Assembly (NCBI RefSeq): GCF_043290135.1
Contig: NC_134710.1
Location: 278,338,776-278,402,775, forward strand
Reading direction: 5' to 3'
Source of the DNA: Rhipicephalus microplus
Lineage: Eukaryota > Arthropoda > Arachnida > Ixodida > Ixodidae
DNA: 64,000 bases
This document shows positions 10,541 through 20,915 of the stretch, one piece after another (within the stretch, counting starts at the first letter, position 1; each line of letters begins with the position of its first letter). The translations under genes were made by a program, and so were the position numbers. The notes under the pieces are model-generated. The model saw only the letters and a list, made by a program, of their open reading frames with translations. It had not been told where the DNA came from and searched no databases.

Positions 10541-11965
10541 TTAAGTTATAGCGTCCCATACAAGACGTTTAACTGCTCTAACCATTTGACAAGAGTAAGG
10601 AATCGGAAGCCAGTGGAAGAATTCTCGACCGTAAGCTCGTATGAACCTAAAGCTGTGTATCACCAGGTTCCCAACCTCGAAATCACAAGCATACACGCTG
10701 GAATGTCTGTATGCCAGTCGGAGGCGTTGCCTCCAGGCGCACCAGTACAACCACGCCTGAATCATTTCATCCTTCCCACGAACGCCTTGCTTGAGCTCGT
10801 AAGCCGCTAATCGTTGAGACATCTTAACAGAAGCGACCTCTTCAACCGAAGATGCCAAAGAGCACCAGTCGGCGTCCTTCCTCGTACAATAACCTGCTGG
10901 ACCATTACTGCCTTCTGGTTCACTTTCCATCCCTTCAGCTTTCTGTATTGCTTGTTCATCAATACTTTCAACCCTTCTGCCTGGGTCATCGTGATTACCC
11001 TCATTGTCACATATAGCTGACCTACATTGCAACTCTACTCTCTGTTCTTCAACAAGTGCTTTTGCATTTTGCTCCAATATTCTTCTAAAAGCATCATCTA
11101 CAATTTCCCGAGAACACAAGCCATCTCTCTGTATGGGCAAGTTATAATCATGGTGAAAAACCATGTCCGTAGCGTCTGTTGCTATCTCCAGTGGCCCAAA
11201 ACAATAGGTAGCTGCTACATCAGAGCTTTCATTATGGCATTCGCCGGCATTACCTAGGAGACCTTTTATTGCTCCTTCAGCGGAGCTATTCAGAGGCAAT
11301 CCTACCTCTGAATAAAGTGCGCTTGACCTCTCACAGGTTTCAAAATACCCTTTACTCTGAATGGAACGTTCTTGTTCCATGCTCACGAAGCATTCCTGCG
11401 CTTCAATAAGCTTATCGAGTCTCCTAGTCTTTTGACTGTTTACCTCCCTGTCATACTCTTTCAGAGTTTCTTTCTCTAGCGAAAGGTCATGACGAGGTAC
11501 AGGGTCAGTCTCACGTAAATTCAAATCGCTCCCGATGTAACTGCTTTCAGAGCACACCTCATCCACTGGTTGACTACTCTGGCTCTCAGACCACGTATAT
11601 TCAGCGTTTTCCCTCTCAAGCCACTGCTGCAAATCCTCATATTCTAGTTCCAACAGTCTCTTCTTTTCGCGCATCTCTATCTCGAGCAGCCTTTTCTTTT
11701 CACGCATTTCTAGCTCAAGCTGCTCCTTCTTAGCGCGTGTCTCTCGCTCGAGCTTCTCTCTCCTAGCCCGTGTTTCTCGCTCGAACTCCTCTCTCTTAGC
11801 GTGTGTTTGCAATGCAATCTGCTGCTTTTTAGCGTCACATATCGCAGCCCGTTCCTCTTGCGCTTGCGCCATTTGCTTGTCGTACCACTCCTTGAACTCC
11901 GCTCCCTTGAGACTTATACTCTCCGCCAGATCTAATAATTCCGAAGTGCTTTTCATGGCTTTCAT
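10541..11965 (-). CDS. Gag-like protein of a pol-less LTR retrotransposon
   Basis: 474-codon frame beginning at the first ATG (11965) after the primer-binding site. Open sequence further upstream only reads back through the PBS into the LTR. Residues ~35-120 are strongly charged and made of repeated RE-K-LE-E-RE heptad-like units (THAKREEFERETRARREKLE type), predicting a long coiled coil. The remainder is acidic and unrecognised. There is no CCHC zinc knuckle, protease or RT. The last ~60 residues (FEVGNLV and aromatic/basic sequence) faintly resemble an integrase C-terminal domain, which would fit an internal deletion joining gag to the end of pol; that is speculation. A gag-only element would need proteins from a relative to transpose. 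The frame is intact, so the copy is recent. Confidence 0.75.
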   Translation of the reverse strand: MKAMKSTSELLDLAESISLKGAEFKEWYDKQMAQAQEERAAICDAKKQQIALQTHAKREEFERETRARREKLERETRAKKEQLELEMREKKRLLEIEMREKKRLLELEYEDLQQWLERENAEYTWSESQSSQPVDEVCSESSYIGSDLNLRETDPVPRHDLSLEKETLKEYDREVNSQKTRRLDKLIEAQECFVSMEQERSIQSKGYFETCERSSALYSEVGLPLNSSAEGAIKGLLGNAGECHNESSDVAATYCFGPLEIATDATDMVFHHDYNLPIQRDGLCSREIVDDAFRRILEQNAKALVEEQRVELQCRSAICDNEGNHDDPGRRVESIDEQAIQKAEGMESEPEGSNGPAGYCTRKDADWCSLASSVEEVASVKMSQRLAAYELKQGVRGKDEMIQAWLYWCAWRQRLRLAYRHSSVYACDFEVGNLVIHSFRFIRAYGREFFHWLPIPYSCQMVRAVKRLVWDAIT

Positions 11966-12002
11966 CGCGTCGAAAAATCTACATGAAAAACAAACGACTT
12001 TG

Positions 12003-12019
12003 TCCTGTCGCGGACGCCA
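12003..12019 (-). promoter_or_regulatory. Primer-binding site
   Basis: On the minus strand TGGCGTCCGCGACAGGA starts three bases after the LTR end CATCACA. It begins TGG, complementary to a tRNA CCA end. Its position and form are those of a Ty3/gypsy minus-strand primer site; the tRNA was not identified. Confidence 0.8.
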
Positions 12020-12022
12020 ATT

Positions 12023-13083
12023 TGTGATGCAGGGTTCTTGTTGCTGATTTGTTTTTCTCCCGGGCTGAGCCTCAGAGAGTTTTGTTAATAAGGACAAAGC
12101 CGTTCGGTTTCCAAGAAACACACAAAAAGTTTAATTGAAAAGTAAAAAGACAAAGATTCCTCACAAAACAAAACACTTAATAAACAGTTGACTGGACATG
12201 ACGAAACACATCTGTAAACACCCAACAAAAACGTTCAAAGTCAGTAACTAAACCTAACGTTCGAAAGGGGCTGAGTGATGGGAGTAGCGCAAGATATCTG
12301 TTCGGTCTCACCCACACGCTGAATTCCGCCGACGATGAGCAAACCGGAACGCGGTGATTCCGGCTTCAGGACGCGGGCAGGACGGGGATGAAGGAACGCT
12401 GGCTGCTGACGACACGTCGAGAGACCAGGCCGGAACGTGGTGGCTCTGGCTTTAGGAGTGTGGACCCGTCTGTGACGAGAGAACGCAGGCTGGTGGTGAC
12501 GCGTCAGAGAACCAGGGTCGACCTAGTCAAGCAGCTGGGCGCACAGCTCGGGCCCGGAGCCCGACGGCTGTAGCTCGCCTGCCGGAACCAAAGTCCGCAG
12601 GCCCTGGAAAGGAGTTCAGGACCGGATGGCCACGGTCCTTTGGAGCGGGAACCCGACAGCAGGAGGCCCCGGCCGGTGGAAGTCCTGTAGGCTCGGGTCC
12701 GGAACCCAACGGCCCATCTTCAGCGCCCGGTCCGGTGACGACCTTCCGCTTGCACTGCCTGCCTCGAATTCCCCTTGCTCTGGTCTGCTCAGGCTCCTGC
12801 TTCAGCTCTGGCCCACTTGTCTCGTTCTCATTGGAGATACTGCTGTCTCGTGGTGTCAAGCCATTGGGCCTTGAAATCTCCGTGTTCGCTGCCCATTGGA
12901 TGTTTTACCTTTTGTTTACTTCACGTCCTGCCACGCATCCTCGTGCTCGACGCTCTTTAACGTCGTCATTCTTGTTTAAGCAGCCCCGCACGTGCACTCT
13001 GGTATTTCTCCTTTTGTTTTTTTTTTTTTTCGTGACGCGCACTTTTCGAAGGCGCGCACTTTGAACGCGCACCACACATCACA
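12023..13083 (-). repeat. LTR C (minus strand), complete 5' LTR
   Basis: 1061 bp from TGTGATG (U3 end, at 13083) to CATCACA (U5 end, at 12023). It has perfect 7-bp inverted termini and is followed by the primer-binding site. It is the only complete LTR of the three. AGCGG follows at 13084-13088. Confidence 0.93.
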
Positions 13084-13088
13084 AGCGG

Positions 13089-15216
13089 ATGTAAGGCTTC
13101 TCCAAAAAATGACGAAGGATAGCATGGTGAATATTGACCTACTGCACAGAAATTATGAATATTTATGGCGTAGTGGGTACCCAGCTGTGTGTTTGTTTAG
13201 GAGTTACTCAAAGAGTGTTTAGAAAAGGCTCTGAGAGGTCGCTCTTCTAGCTTTCGCTGTGACTGTGCTGCGGCTACACCGTGCAGACCTGATGTTTATA
13301 TAAACGATGCCTTTATAAACATTAACATTTGTGAGCTGGGAAATCATGAAGTTCTTTTGCTCGCCAATCAAGCTGTACCTGGCTGTGACTACTGCACTTT
13401 GAGCGTGCACTCGCCCGTTTGTGACGCATTATTGGCAGAATCTCTTACGCAGCCAATTCGTGCCTTTCATTTAGGGGCACTTCAAATGTCTCATCAGACG
13501 CAGTTAATGAGGTGCTGCACTATATGCAATTGTTTTAGCACTCTTCCTTTGTTTCACTTTTGTTCATGTTAAACGTGTAAGATAACTTCCTGCTGATTTC
13601 CTCAGTGCAGGGTTATAACATTGTGTCTCCTTATCTTTCCTGATTATTTATTGTTAATTTTCCGCTGTGACTGTAACCTGAACCGCTTTGGACACTCAAC
13701 ACTAGATCCATGAGCGCTGTCACGCAAATTTGGCCATGGTGTTTCTGTGCCTGTACGTACACGCTGAAAAACGTAACGGAAATGAAGGGGGGGGGGGGGG
13801 TGAGGGTGGCGGTCTATTGCAAATAGCGCATTGTTTTGTTTATCTTGATGACATATTCAGCAAACCACGGTACACTGGCGCGATGTTTCAGGAACAGATA
13901 TTCAATGCACCGTATATGCCGTTGAAGTTTCAAACAACCGAAAGTTAGGCGAATAGAGGGACCGAGAAAATAAGGCAAGCAAGCGCTGCCACAAGAGAAC
14001 ATTGCAGAATCATGCGACATAAACGCCGCTCACTTATCTTGAGGCTGTGTTTGCCCGCCTGACTTTTTTTTTCATGATCGTTAAAGTTCTCAGGTATGAG
14101 TGGCAGGCAGGACAAAGGACGAACGCAGTTATTGCGTCATATCGTACTCCTGAATTCACCATAGCTGTGGACGACGTGGTGCATATATAATGCCATGAGT
14201 CATGGCTTCATACGCACGGCACGGCTGCTGTATGAAAAGCTTTTTTGCATCCAGCAGCCGTGCACGCTATTCACAAACCAAAGACCGCGATGGTGGGAGG
14301 GTGAAAAATAAATCGCGAGAATGTTGTGTAAGCGAATGCGGAAATCGCAAGTTTTGTATATTCTGCTTCGATGCGACTGACGAATGGTTGGTATAGTTTA
14401 GCAACAATCATTCACGTAAGAATACAATCCGCATGTCGTTACGTCTACGGTGTCGGGGAGGCGAAATTCACTCCCATTCTGGTTTCAAAAGGCCTCCGCC
14501 ATGCGAAAGGTATGGCGCGCGCGCTTTGCCTCCAACCTATAAGCCTAACGACTTTAGTGCACGAAGCCGCGCTAATACAGTGCACGTATTGTACTAAGCG
14601 GGGCCAAGGGCAGTGGCCCCCCGTTAGTTCGATTCGTTGCTCGAGGTGACAGAAGCGTTTTTCTTGCAGAGTCGAGCGAGTGGGTCGAGGAGCAGCAGGG
14701 AAAAAAGGTGGAACTCTCACGTCATTCTATAATTAAGATGTATGAATATAATTTAAAAAACGATAGTTATCCATAGATTCTACTAATTAGCACCTTTCAT
14801 GATTATCAGCCCAAGGTTCTATTGCAATAGTGACGGAGACACAGCAAAAGACGAGTAAATCAACCAGATGCAAGTTTCCAGGTTAGGAACTCTAAGTGAA
14901 GTTGAGAGCAAAACGAGAAAAAAAGGAGGAAAGAAAAGCGAAGAGATATCATCATTCTAACCATTACGTATAGAGCTTCCCCGATTCTGAAAAAGCGCAC
15001 CAACTCGAAACAGCGCATTAGCTGAAATTCTCACTGTCTTCTGATGCGAGATACTTATTCACAAACATACGTCCGTCGTCCAACTTTCTTTTGTAGACAT
15101 GTGAGCATTCGCTCATGTTACAGTTCTGTTTTTGCGATTACATTTGAAGTGCAGCTTTATATGGCTATAGACGAAAGGATAATACAACAATTCAATATCT
15201 GCACAAAAAAAAAAAA
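13089..15216. other. Unassigned sequence
   Basis: No domain, RNA or known repeat recognised. A 12-bp-stem hairpin (GCACGGCTGCTG / CAGCAGCCGTGC) lies at 14219-14263 and a G-run near 13787. Confidence 0.45.
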
Positions 15217-15338
15217 TTGGGTGCACGTTAAAGAACCCCAGATGGTCAAAATTTCCGGAGCCCTCCACTACGGCGTCTCTCATAATCAAATGGTGGTTTT
15301 GGGACGTTAAACCCCAGAAATCAATCAATCAATCAACC
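15217..15338 (+). mobile_element. 5'-truncated Ruka SINE
   Basis: Starts at TTGGGTGCACGTTAAAGAAC after an A-run and ends GGGACGTTAAACCCCAGAAA with (AATC)n. The tRNA-like head is missing, as in a truncated retroposition. Confidence 0.88.
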
Positions 15339-15554
15339 AAAAAAAGAAAACAAAAAACTGTCATCACGAACTGTGTGTGCCACAAAAATAGGGCCAGGGT
15401 CCCTAATCCTCGCTGTTGCACTAGAAACGTAGAAGTATAGCACGCGGAACAAAAACGTATATGCGGAAATTGGGAACATTTGATTACTCGGCACTGGTCT
15501 ACTAGAAATGAAGAAGGCAATCCCAACAGAATGTGCGACATCATACAAATATTC

Positions 15555-16478
15555 GGGTATTCGTATTACCAGTAATCTTTCATAAAAAACTCGTTGATCA
15601 CATAGCCACCAAGACCATGCACTGGCACATTAAAATACTTTCAGCGGAGGTGTCTCACACATGCAACCATCATTGTTAAAACTGCCACTGTACACAACTT
15701 TTATTAATCCGAAGCGTGCATCGTCAGTATGTGACACCACATATAAGAACCACATAAAATCACACAAAAAATACAAAATTGCTCAGTCTGTTTCATGCCA
15801 GACAATTACCGAATAACTGCGAGTGTTTTCTAACATGAAATACAACACCTTCCACCGCTATCACACCGCGGAAAGCTATCTCGACTACGTCTTTTCTATA
15901 AAGCCTACTGCCCCAACTCATATTTACATTCGATATTCATTTCATCTCGCATCGACCATCACCGAAAAATTGAACATCCCAGACAGCGACACCGTCAGTC
16001 TTGCAGATTATTATCTCCCCACAACGACCAGCGGTTGGAACAAACTACCTGCATCACTCACAAGCATAAATAATACTAATAACTTCATGATCCCACTTCG
16101 CAGTTTAATTCAAAGTGAACATCGTTCAGTGTTTGTTTTACATCTTTGATTGTTCTGCATGTTTTCGCTATGCTTCCTGTGATTTCGTGTTACGAATTAG
16201 TTACTTTTTGCGCTATATGCTTTTCCATTGTATCTGTCTTGGCAGTGTATTCAACGATCTCTTTTTCTATCACGTCCGGGACAATTACGTGTTTTGATTG
16301 TGTGTATGCTTTTGCCTCCGTTCTTGTAACTAAAATTCGTTAAAAGTAAAATCGTGACATTTTATATGTGTATTTTGTATCTACAATCAAATTGTTATGA
16401 TGCGTTAACTTTTGCCCTTCCCTTCTTTTCGTTTGTGCGCTGAAGATGTTTGAAATAAATAAATAGATAAATAAATAG
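15555..16478 (+). pseudogene. CR1-like LINE 3' end, 5'-truncated
   Basis: The frames show the C-terminal end of a non-LTR reverse transcriptase protein. The region at 15823-16149 ends in the typical SGWNKLPASLTSI segment found near the C terminus of such proteins. A ~330-bp 3' UTR follows, ending in (AATA/GATA)n at 16457-16478. Stops and frame changes upstream (15555-15820) show it is dead. The RT catalytic core is not included, so the copy was truncated on insertion or eroded. The CR1/L2 group is assigned from the C-terminal motif and the short tandem tail, not from a full alignment. Confidence 0.7.
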
Positions 16479-16589
16479 TAAATTCAGAAACAATTCAGTT
16501 ACACCGCCGAGGTTAGCGCAGTGATTAACACTGGTGCCTCATGTTTCAGCTTAACTGATTAACCATCTGATAGAGAGCTTGGGCGATGT

Positions 16590-17005
16590 TAAACGCGAAG
16601 CATTTCTTAGCAAACTTCGGCGACTTTGAGGGTATCTATCTATCTAGCCGCTTACGTTTGGGTGTTCATGTGGTCATCTCCTTAGCTTGGCGTGAACCAA
16701 AATTAGCATGGGAGGGTAAGATGGTTTGATAAATATGACGCGCTGGTCAAGACATGAATGTCACAATCCCGTCACGTACGTCGTCAAACACTTCCCGCTA
16801 CACAGTGGCACATACCCACGGGTGGGCATGTGCCGCTGGTATGCGGGTATGTGCCACAGGTGTTTGACACTTAGCATCTACCCAGGAACGACGAGAACAC
16901 ACATGGGCAATTTTAAAGCGCCAGCGTTAAGGGTCCCACCTAGAATCGAACCCAAGCATTCTGCGTGACAATGAAGCATTTTACCACAGAGCTACGCCAG
17001 GTCTC
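16590..17005 (-). mobile_element. tRNA-headed composite repeat (third SINE-like family)
   Basis: On the minus strand the head GGCGTAGCTCTGTGGTAAAA plus B box GGGTTCGATTCTAGG is followed by a ~300-bp body containing repeated GGCACATACCC-type units that pair as GTGGCACATACCC / GGGTATGTGCCAC. It ends near CATGCTAATTTTGGTTCACG. A ~65-bp part of the body recurs near 44612-44680 on the plus strand, supporting a repeat family. Confidence 0.65.
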
Positions 17006-17231
17006 GGTACTACTTTTGAAATACACGCTAATCTTCGTGAAACGTCCATGGTGGTTGCGGTGCTGCCTACCCAATAGGTGACCAGTAAAGGAGTGAGGGA
17101 TTGTGGCATGCACCACCTGCTGCTGGCTTCCGGTTCGGGAAAGTAAACGACGGCGAACCACTCCACCGTAAAACTCAGATTATTCGCGATGCGCGCACGC
17201 GGTGGCCCGCTTATCTGCATCCTGCTAAACC

Positions 17232-17525
17232 ATGGTCGGTTGTTCAGCCGTTGGCTGCTCCGAATTGAGCGTGAAAGGCAAGCGCATGTATCGATTTTCA
17301 TCAAGTATTCTTCCACCGCAATTCCCACGAAGAAAGAAAAATGAGGTGGGCCGCGGTGGTGAAAAGAGCACAGCGACAGGTAGCCTTTGGGTACCGAACG
17401 TTAGCGCAACAGTGTGCGAAGACCATTCTATCACACGTACGTGTGTATTATGCACTACTAAAACGCTTGCGCATGAATTTGCCGCGAATATTATATCGAG
17501 AGAGAAATCGCATAGGCGCGCCTAG
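17232..17525 (+). pseudogene. THAP-type zinc-finger ORF
   Basis: 97-codon frame with a good initiation context (ACCATGG). Residues 1-65 carry the C2CH zinc signature in one frame: Cys4, Cys9, then Cys62-x2-His65 (CEDH), with spacing inside the THAP range, and basic KGKRMYRF after the second Cys as in THAP proteins. THAP domains bind DNA and occur in host regulators and P-element-like transposases. The middle section looks frame-shifted. The expected aromatic stretch (RWAAVVKRA, from 17344) is in the +1 frame, and the original frame is resumed by SLWVPN, so two compensating indels probably occurred. No AVPTIF-like box is seen and the ORF ends after 32 unrecognised residues. It may be a first exon of a dead gene or a transposase relic. 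Confidence 0.6.
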
Positions 17526-17650
17526 CAAAGATATTGTGGGAACGCGCGTTCAACATCTACCAGCCATACGAGATGAGCACCGGCCATTGCACCCATATAT
17601 ATGACAAAAAAAAAAAACAGGAAAGATTCACTCAAGAGTAAGTTAACATG

Positions 17651-17994
17651 AAGCACTGGTGTGCTCAGATTTGGGTGCACACCGCAGGTCGCGGGTTCGA
17701 ATCCCGGCTGTGGCGGCTGCATTTCCGATGGAGGCGGAAATGTTGTAGGCCCGTGTACTCAGATTTGGGTGCACGTTAAAGAACCCCAGGTGGTCAAAAT
17801 TTCTGGAGCCCTCCACTACGGCGTCTCTCATAATCATATGGTGGCTTTGGGACGTTAAACCCCACAAATCAATCAGATTTGGGTGCACGTTAAAAAGCCC
17901 CAGGTGGTCGAAATTTCCGGAGCCCTCCACTACGGCGTCTCTCATAATCATATGGTGGTTTTGGGAGGTTAAACCCTACATATCAATCAATTAA
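17651..17994 (+). mobile_element. Ruka SINE with tandemly duplicated 3' half
   Basis: A head fragment with B box GGGTTCGAATCCC and a full body run to about 17874. There the segment from CAGATTTGGGTGCACGTT to the AATCAAT tail repeats at 17875-17994. A third short piece of the same block (TGTGCTCAGATTTGGGTGCA) precedes the head at 17660, replacing the normal first ~40 bp including the A box. Confidence 0.88.
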
Positions 17995-18078
17995 ATGAAG
18001 CGCTGGACAAGTCCGTTTGCGTTTGTCTTGGTCAAACTGTGCGCCAGGACGGCACACAAAGAAAGAAGTGGGTTAAAC

Positions 18079-18523
18079 CATAGAGTTTCCCAATATACAC
18101 TAGAGGGAACTCTGGCGCTAGTGCCTATGGGAGCTGCAACACACGGTGCTACAGCGAGCATGGGAATGATGGGTAGTGCACACATTTGTTTAAACTTCAT
18201 ACTTCTGGCCTGCTTTTGGCTCCATGTGTGTTCGTGTGGCTTGAAGCTGTTTTCTCACGAAACGAAAATTAGCAAATGTTCAGCAATTGTGCTTCACCAC
18301 CCTATTTTTTTCGAATTACCTTTCCGAATAGGGTCACGAAATTCAAAAGGGTTGAAACTTTCTTTCAAAACAAAATCGAAACAACAATTAACGAAGCTGC
18401 AAGTACGATTCGCCGCCCGAAAGTACGAAGACTAGGCATATGTGTGTACTACCCATCATTCCCATGGTCGCTGAACGATAGCAGCGCCAAAATGCGCTCT
18501 AGTTAATTTTGAGAAACTCTATG
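18079..18523 (+). mobile_element. MITE family 2 with long imperfect terminal inverted repeats and 8-bp TSD
   Basis: 445 bp starting CATAGAGTTTCCCAATATAC and ending ...GAGAAACTCTATG. The arms pair imperfectly for roughly 100 bp (CTAGAGGGAACTCTGGCGCT versus CTAGAGCGCATTTTGGCGCT). GGTTAAAC flanks it exactly at 18071-18078 and 18524-18531. An 8-bp duplication is typical of hAT-superfamily transposition. No transposase is encoded, so it is a non-autonomous element. A second, inverted copy is at 51412-51875. Confidence 0.87.
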
Positions 18524-18531
18524 GGTTAAAC

Positions 18532-19176
18532 AAGCGCAGCGTTTGATTATTCAGCGCCGTGTATGTCTGACTGTATTGCTCACGTGGCGCCGTGCCGCTC
18601 CGCTTGGTCAAGATTAGCGTTCAAATAAGTATCTGGCTTCGGCTAAGAAACGCATGGTGGCGCTACGATGCGGCAGCCGTCGTAACTGTCGTTTGAGGGA
18701 TGCCCGTGCAGCCAGCGGTTCAGTCGGTCTTACTTTGATGGTTTGCTGGTGCTTTATATTTTCTTGCTGAAAATTTTTACTAAGGTTATGCTGAATTCGG
18801 TAGTGAAATACCGAAGTCGGACAGGTACTGCGAGTTATAGCAGCAATGGTTTACTGTTTATTGTTTGCTCACTGTGAGCTACAGGTAGAAGAATCACGAG
18901 ATGTGCTGGGTGCCGCTGTGCACATGACGTGTAGTCAGAGACGAGGTTTCCCGCTTTGCACGAGCAGTAACCCTGCAAGAGGGGAAAGAAAAAAAGAAAA
19001 GAATTTGTACTCGCGGCATTTCAGTGGAAGCAATGTAAGAGCGCGCAGTGTTCTCCTTCAGGTGGGCACAAAGGCTCGCTGAAGTGTCCCACCCCTTTAG
19101 TTTATCACTGTTTATGGGACGCATTCTTGTGCTACTAGGGCCACTTTTGCTTCTGTGCGAGATGCCTCGGACATAC
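18532..19176. other. Unassigned sequence
   Basis: Nothing recognised. Confidence 0.45.
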
Positions 19177-19179
19177 TAA

Positions 19180-19400
19180 CCACCGTATTCTAGAACGTCC
19201 CTTCACTCAATGCTTCACTTTGACTTAAAAAAGTCGATGGGAGCGCCGTCTTATGGCAGACCAAGTCACTGCATATCGGCAATAGTCTGCAGCGATTCTT
19301 TAGAAGCGCAGCGTCAATTTCAGCCGAGTAGCGTCACAGTGCTCAATTCGGTCAAGTGAGGGATGAAATTCGAGTCGAGTAGCGTTTCTGAATACAGGGG
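19180..19400 (+). mobile_element. MITE family 1 with TAA target duplication
   Basis: 221 bp. The left end CCACCGTATTCTAGAACGTC and the right end ...CGTTTCTGAATACAGGGG form imperfect terminal inverted repeats that extend ~45 bp inward (CTTCACTTTGACTT versus GGTCAAGTGAGGGATGAA). TAA lies at 19177-19179 and 19401-19403. With the sister copy at 25199 showing TTA, the pattern fits the TWA targets of PIF/Harbinger elements. No coding capacity. Confidence 0.82.
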
Positions 19401-19403
19401 TAA

Positions 19404-20314
<911 letters not shown>

Positions 20315-20365
20315 AATATTGTGTTAAAACACGGAAAAACGGGCCCTTAGGTATACACTTCTTTC

Positions 20366-20914
<549 letters not shown>

Positions 20915-20915
<1 letters not shown>

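Larger units (their letters stand above)
7171..13088. mobile_element. Composite LTR retroelement with inverted outer LTRs and shared 5-bp target duplication
   Basis: Both outer boundaries carry the LTR 5' (U3) terminus TGTGATGTGTGG. One is on the plus strand at 7176, the other on the minus strand ending at 13083. AGCGG flanks the whole block at 7171-7175 and 13084-13088. Between them lie LTR A (+), a diverged LTR fragment (-), an RT fragment (+), a gag scrap (+), LTR B (-), a gag-only internal region (-) and LTR C (-). The simplest reading is one insertion event of an aberrant, rearranged cDNA that ended in two U3 termini. Independent insertions with a chance TSD match, or an assembly join in identical LTRs, are alternatives. 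Confidence 0.65.

Noticed and set aside
18846..19082. 78-codon frame with several Cys after the MITE at 18.1 kb
   Set aside because: Cys spacing does not fit THAP or any zinc finger I know; treated as chance.
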